DNA of 8,118 nt from Lachnospiraceae bacterium (lineage in GTDB: Bacteria; Bacillota; Clostridia; Lachnospirales; Lachnospiraceae): NCBI GenBank assembly GCA_016282215.1, contig JAEEKC010000254.1:1-8118 (forward strand). The letters are read 5' to 3'. A model generated the notes under the pieces. That model was not told the origin of the DNA, made no database searches, and was given only the letters and a program-made list of their open reading frames with translations. Positions 5,904 through 8,118 of this stretch are shown piece after piece. The stretch's first letter is position 1. Each line of letters begins with the position of its first letter. Both the position numbers and the translations under genes were made by a program.

Positions 5904-6384
5904 CAAAGAGATTGAGGCATCCTTTACGGAGGATGATGAGGCGCTGTTTGAGCGCGTGATCGGTGCGGTGATGGAATATGAAAACTGCCCGTACGAACCC
6001 ATCGTAAATCTGGTCGTCACGGATAATGAAGGCATCCGTGAAGTAAACCGGCAGATGCGGGATATCGACAGCCCGACAGATGTGCTGTCGTTCCCGGCCG
6101 TGGATTATGACAGCCCCTCTGATTTTTCGTACGTAGATGAAAACCCGGCATCCTACCTGGATCCGGAGACCGATGAACTGATACTTGGTGATATCTGCTT
6201 AAACGCTGAACGCGTCTTTTCACAGGCGAAGGAATACGGACACAGCGTTATGCGGGAGTACGCGTTTTTGCTGGTGCATTCACTTTTGCATCTGCTCGGA
6301 TATGACCATGAAACGAAGCAGCAGGAAGAGGAGATGTTCTCCAGACAGGAGCAGATCCTGAAGACCATGGGCATTCTTCGGTAA
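5887..6384 (+). CDS. ybeY: Endoribonuclease YbeY (rRNA maturation factor)
   Basis: A zinc-dependent single-strand endoribonuclease of the cytoplasm that takes part in 16S rRNA 3'-end maturation and ribosome quality control. The 165-aa product has the normal length. Seen: the conserved basic block NRQMRDIDSPTDVLSFP (54-70, with Arg58), LGDICLN (100-106), and the metal motif HSLLHLLGYDH (131-141), giving zinc ligands His131, His135 and His141. The residue after the first His is Ser where Gly is common. The start is ATG 5887, preceded by GGGGAG (5871-5876) at ten-base spacing; a TTG at 5866 could add seven residues but has no better site. It overlaps the end of the HD gene by 17 bases, so the two are co-translated. 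It is the third member of the phoH-HD-ybeY unit, supporting a joint role of PhoH and YbeY in RNA processing. Confidence 0.97.
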   Translation: MTFYIDKEIEASFTEDDEALFERVIGAVMEYENCPYEPIVNLVVTDNEGIREVNRQMRDIDSPTDVLSFPAVDYDSPSDFSYVDENPASYLDPETDELILGDICLNAERVFSQAKEYGHSVMREYAFLLVHSLLHLLGYDHETKQQEEEMFSRQEQILKTMGILR

Positions 6385-6495
6385 ATACGCAAAATACAGA
6401 TAGAAATATGTGATCCGAAGGAAACATGCGTATGGCAATTGCGTAAAAAAACGTTGGAAAAGGAAAGAATTCGTCATTACGATTAAGGATAGATC
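6385..6495 (+). other. Intergenic gap between ybeY and the flippase-like gene
   Basis: An A-rich 111-base gap. It contains a distant 7-bp inverted repeat (TACGCAA 6386-6392 with TTGCGTA 6439-6445) and, near its end, AAGGAT (6485-6490), which serves as the ribosome binding site of the next gene. I see no convincing promoter or terminator. Confidence 0.5.
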
Positions 6496-8118
6496 ATGAA
6501 CAGAAAAAAGAAGAAGAACCTGATCAGACAGGGCGGCGACAGAGCGTTGATCGCCTGGCTGAATCTGTTATTTGAATTTTTTTTGATGGTGATATTTGCA
6601 AGAAAAATGGGACTGCGGGGACTGGATTATTTCTGTCTGCCGGCGCTTTTCTATCTGGTCCCGGTCACTTTGATCGGAGAGACCGGCTGCAGGATCATCA
6701 GCGGAAGAGTCAGGTTTTACGCCGGGAGGGATGACTTCCGGGGTGCAAGGCGCAGTTATCATCAGCTGATGATGTTTTGCGTTTCCATCACCTTTGTATA
6801 TGGTGGGCTGATGGCCCTGCTTGCCGATAAGATCTGTCAGCTGATGGGCATGGCGCTGTCATCTGTCAGTCTCAGGGTGATCATGGCGGCTGCGCTTGTG
6901 CGTGTTGTGGTGCTCTGTATCGAAGGCTTTTTGGAAGGCATGAATATTTCCGCCGTTTCCTATATCGTGGATAGTGTATCCGGCATTGTGAGTTTTGTGT
7001 TTGCCTTCTTTTTATCATCCAACTTCTCGGGGTATGGTGCCAAGGTTGCCGCCCTTGTCCGTGTGGATGACTGGCTCTACGCCTATATGGCAGCCTGGGG
7101 CGCAGCAGCGCTTTTGGCAGGCCACGTGGCATCGCTCCTTGTGATAATGTTCTTCAACAGTTATATGACAAGGGCGCTGACCAATATGTTTGAAGGCGGC
7201 GGTGTTCGCAGGCCGAAGAAGTTTTCGGGTGAGCTTTCCGTATTCGGTTCGGTATGGATCACCTTGGCCGTGCAGCCTGCATATACGCTTGCTTTGCTGA
7301 TCCTGTTCGCCTGCGTGGGTATGGTGGGGAACGTAAAAGATCCCGCATACGGTTTTGCGCCGGGGCTGTTTTTACTGGCAGTATTTTGTCTGCTTCGCGC
7401 ACCAATCCTGCTGGAGAAACAGATCACGGGAACACTTCCCAGGGGCGTGCTGCAGTATATGAAACACGGCGACCACGTCAGAGTCAGGGAACGCATTGCG
7501 ATCTGCCTGAAGGTCTATACATATTATCTGTTTCCGCTGGTAACGGCATTTCTGGCAATGGCACCGTCCATCGGCCTGGCGCTGTTCGATACGGAGGCGG
7601 AGACTTTTGCAAAGCTGATCCGCGGCGGTGTATGGATGGCATTGCTTTTGACACTGGGACTGTTTCTCTATGAGGTCTGTGTCCCGGTTTGCGGAAAAAT
7701 GCTGTCGAACCTGATGTTGCTGTTATCCTTCCTGGTAACAAGCGGCATGATCGTGCATCACATGCGTTCAGCGGTAAGTCAGGTGACGGACCTGGCAGCG
7801 ACGGTTCCTTTGAGTGAGGATCCGGCTGCAGCTTCGGCGGCTGCAACGGCGACAGCAGCGGCAACGGCTTCAGCCATACCGGCGGCAGAGATCACACCGG
7901 CATTCTGGCTGCCCTTTATGGTAGGCGGCGGACTGCTTTTGGTACTCGGGGCCATATCGCTGTATCAAAAGATCCGGTACAAGGATGACCTGCTTCGGAT
8001 CTTCCTGCTGACAGGCATCAGCTGCGTGGTATTCGGTCTGGTTGCCTTTGTGTTTGAGAGATTTACGGCGGAAAGCCTTGGCTGCTACGCGGTGCTGCTG
8101 ATGGGCGGTGGTTTCGGC
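6496..8118 (+). CDS. MOP-superfamily flippase-like polytopic membrane protein, 3' end outside window
   Basis: The frame is open from ATG 6496 (ribosome binding site AAGGAT 6485-6490) to the last base, giving 541 residues with no stop. Seen: a lysine-rich start (RKKKKN), then about 13-14 hydrophobic segments (near residues 18-35, 46-63, 95-115, 124-141, 154-175, 194-222, 247-275, 288-305, 335-358, 375-395, 402-420, 468-486, 495-516, 523 onward). After the first segment, FARKMGLRG and then the RIISGRVRFYAGRDDFRGARRSYHQ stretch (70-94) resemble the arrangement in Wzx/SpoVB/MurJ-type lipid-linked sugar flippases: AR-x-hG after TM1, then IS-x-x-V and a basic 'GD...GARR' loop after TM2. An Ala/Thr low-complexity loop (444-460) sits between late segments. 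Membrane topology and the N-terminal motif support a MOP exporter; the exact family and cargo are inferred. It occupies the place where dgkA often follows ybeY. Confidence 0.65.
   Translation, partial: MNRKKKKNLIRQGGDRALIAWLNLLFEFFLMVIFARKMGLRGLDYFCLPALFYLVPVTLIGETGCRIISGRVRFYAGRDDFRGARRSYHQLMMFCVSITFVYGGLMALLADKICQLMGMALSSVSLRVIMAAALVRVVVLCIEGFLEGMNISAVSYIVDSVSGIVSFVFAFFLSSNFSGYGAKVAALVRVDDWLYAYMAAWGAAALLAGHVASLLVIMFFNSYMTRALTNMFEGGGVRRPKKFSGELSVFGSVWITLAVQPAYTLALLILFACVGMVGNVKDPAYGFAPGLFLLAVFCLLRAPILLEKQITGTLPRGVLQYMKHGDHVRVRERIAICLKVYTYYLFPLVTAFLAMAPSIGLALFDTEAETFAKLIRGGVWMALLLTLGLFLYEVCVPVCGKMLSNLMLLLSFLVTSGMIVHHMRSAVSQVTDLAATVPLSEDPAAASAAATATAAATASAIPAAEITPAFWLPFMVGGGLLLVLGAISLYQKIRYKDDLLRIFLLTGISCVVFGLVAFVFERFTAESLGCYAVLLMGGGFG

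Noticed and set aside
6386..6445. Inverted repeat TACGCAA/TTGCGTA as a terminator or operator
   Set aside because: The arms are only 7 bp with a 46-base gap. The following run is A, not T, on the + strand, so chance is likely.
6424..6445. Tiny ORF (ATGCGTATGGCAATTGCG then TAA) after ybeY
   Set aside because: Six codons with poorly spaced purines upstream; nothing supports translation.

Overview
The window looks like chromosomal DNA of a Gram-positive Clostridia member, probably Lachnospiraceae or a relative. This is inferred from the phoH / HD-membrane protein / ybeY gene order, strong purine-rich Shine-Dalgarno sites, and palindromic repeats of a type I recall from many gut Firmicutes. I cannot assign a genus. 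All recognised genes are on the + strand. No tRNA, rRNA, CRISPR array, transposase or phage gene was seen.

Left part (1-2078): the 3' end of a sodium:alanine/glycine symporter (AGCS family), a 101-aa protein I do not recognise starting two bases after the symporter stop, and a complete NAD(P)-dependent dehydrogenase of the malate/L-lactate dehydrogenase-2 (YlbC/AllD/ComC-type) family. Together they suggest amino-acid or 2-oxoacid metabolism, but the dehydrogenase substrate cannot be read from sequence.

Middle part (2079-3706): a complete pyrimidine-nucleoside phosphorylase (pdp) with all expected active-site residues, flanked by two copies of one palindromic repeat in opposite orientation (2114-2160 and 3500-3598). 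The second copy carries an extra ~52-nt structured insert. After it come two tandem copies of a 37-bp unit (3604-3677). Three overlapping mini-ORFs run through these copies towards phoH, which itself has no clear Shine-Dalgarno site.

Right part (3707-8118): phoH, an HD-domain membrane protein and ybeY overlap end to end, so they are almost certainly one transcript. This is the classic Firmicutes RNA-maturation/c-di-AMP neighbourhood (phoH-pgpH-ybeY). The HD protein sits in the pgpH position but is short (409 aa against about 700). It lacks the large extracytoplasmic domain and has lost the HD aspartate (His-Lys in place of His-Asp) and the downstream His-His pair. It is therefore probably not a normal c-di-AMP phosphodiesterase. 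After ybeY, where dgkA is common, there is instead a large polytopic protein resembling MOP-superfamily lipid/polysaccharide flippases, running off the window end.

The observations most worth a second look are the degenerate PgpH-like protein, the inverted repeat pair around pdp, and the repeat/mini-ORF leader before phoH.
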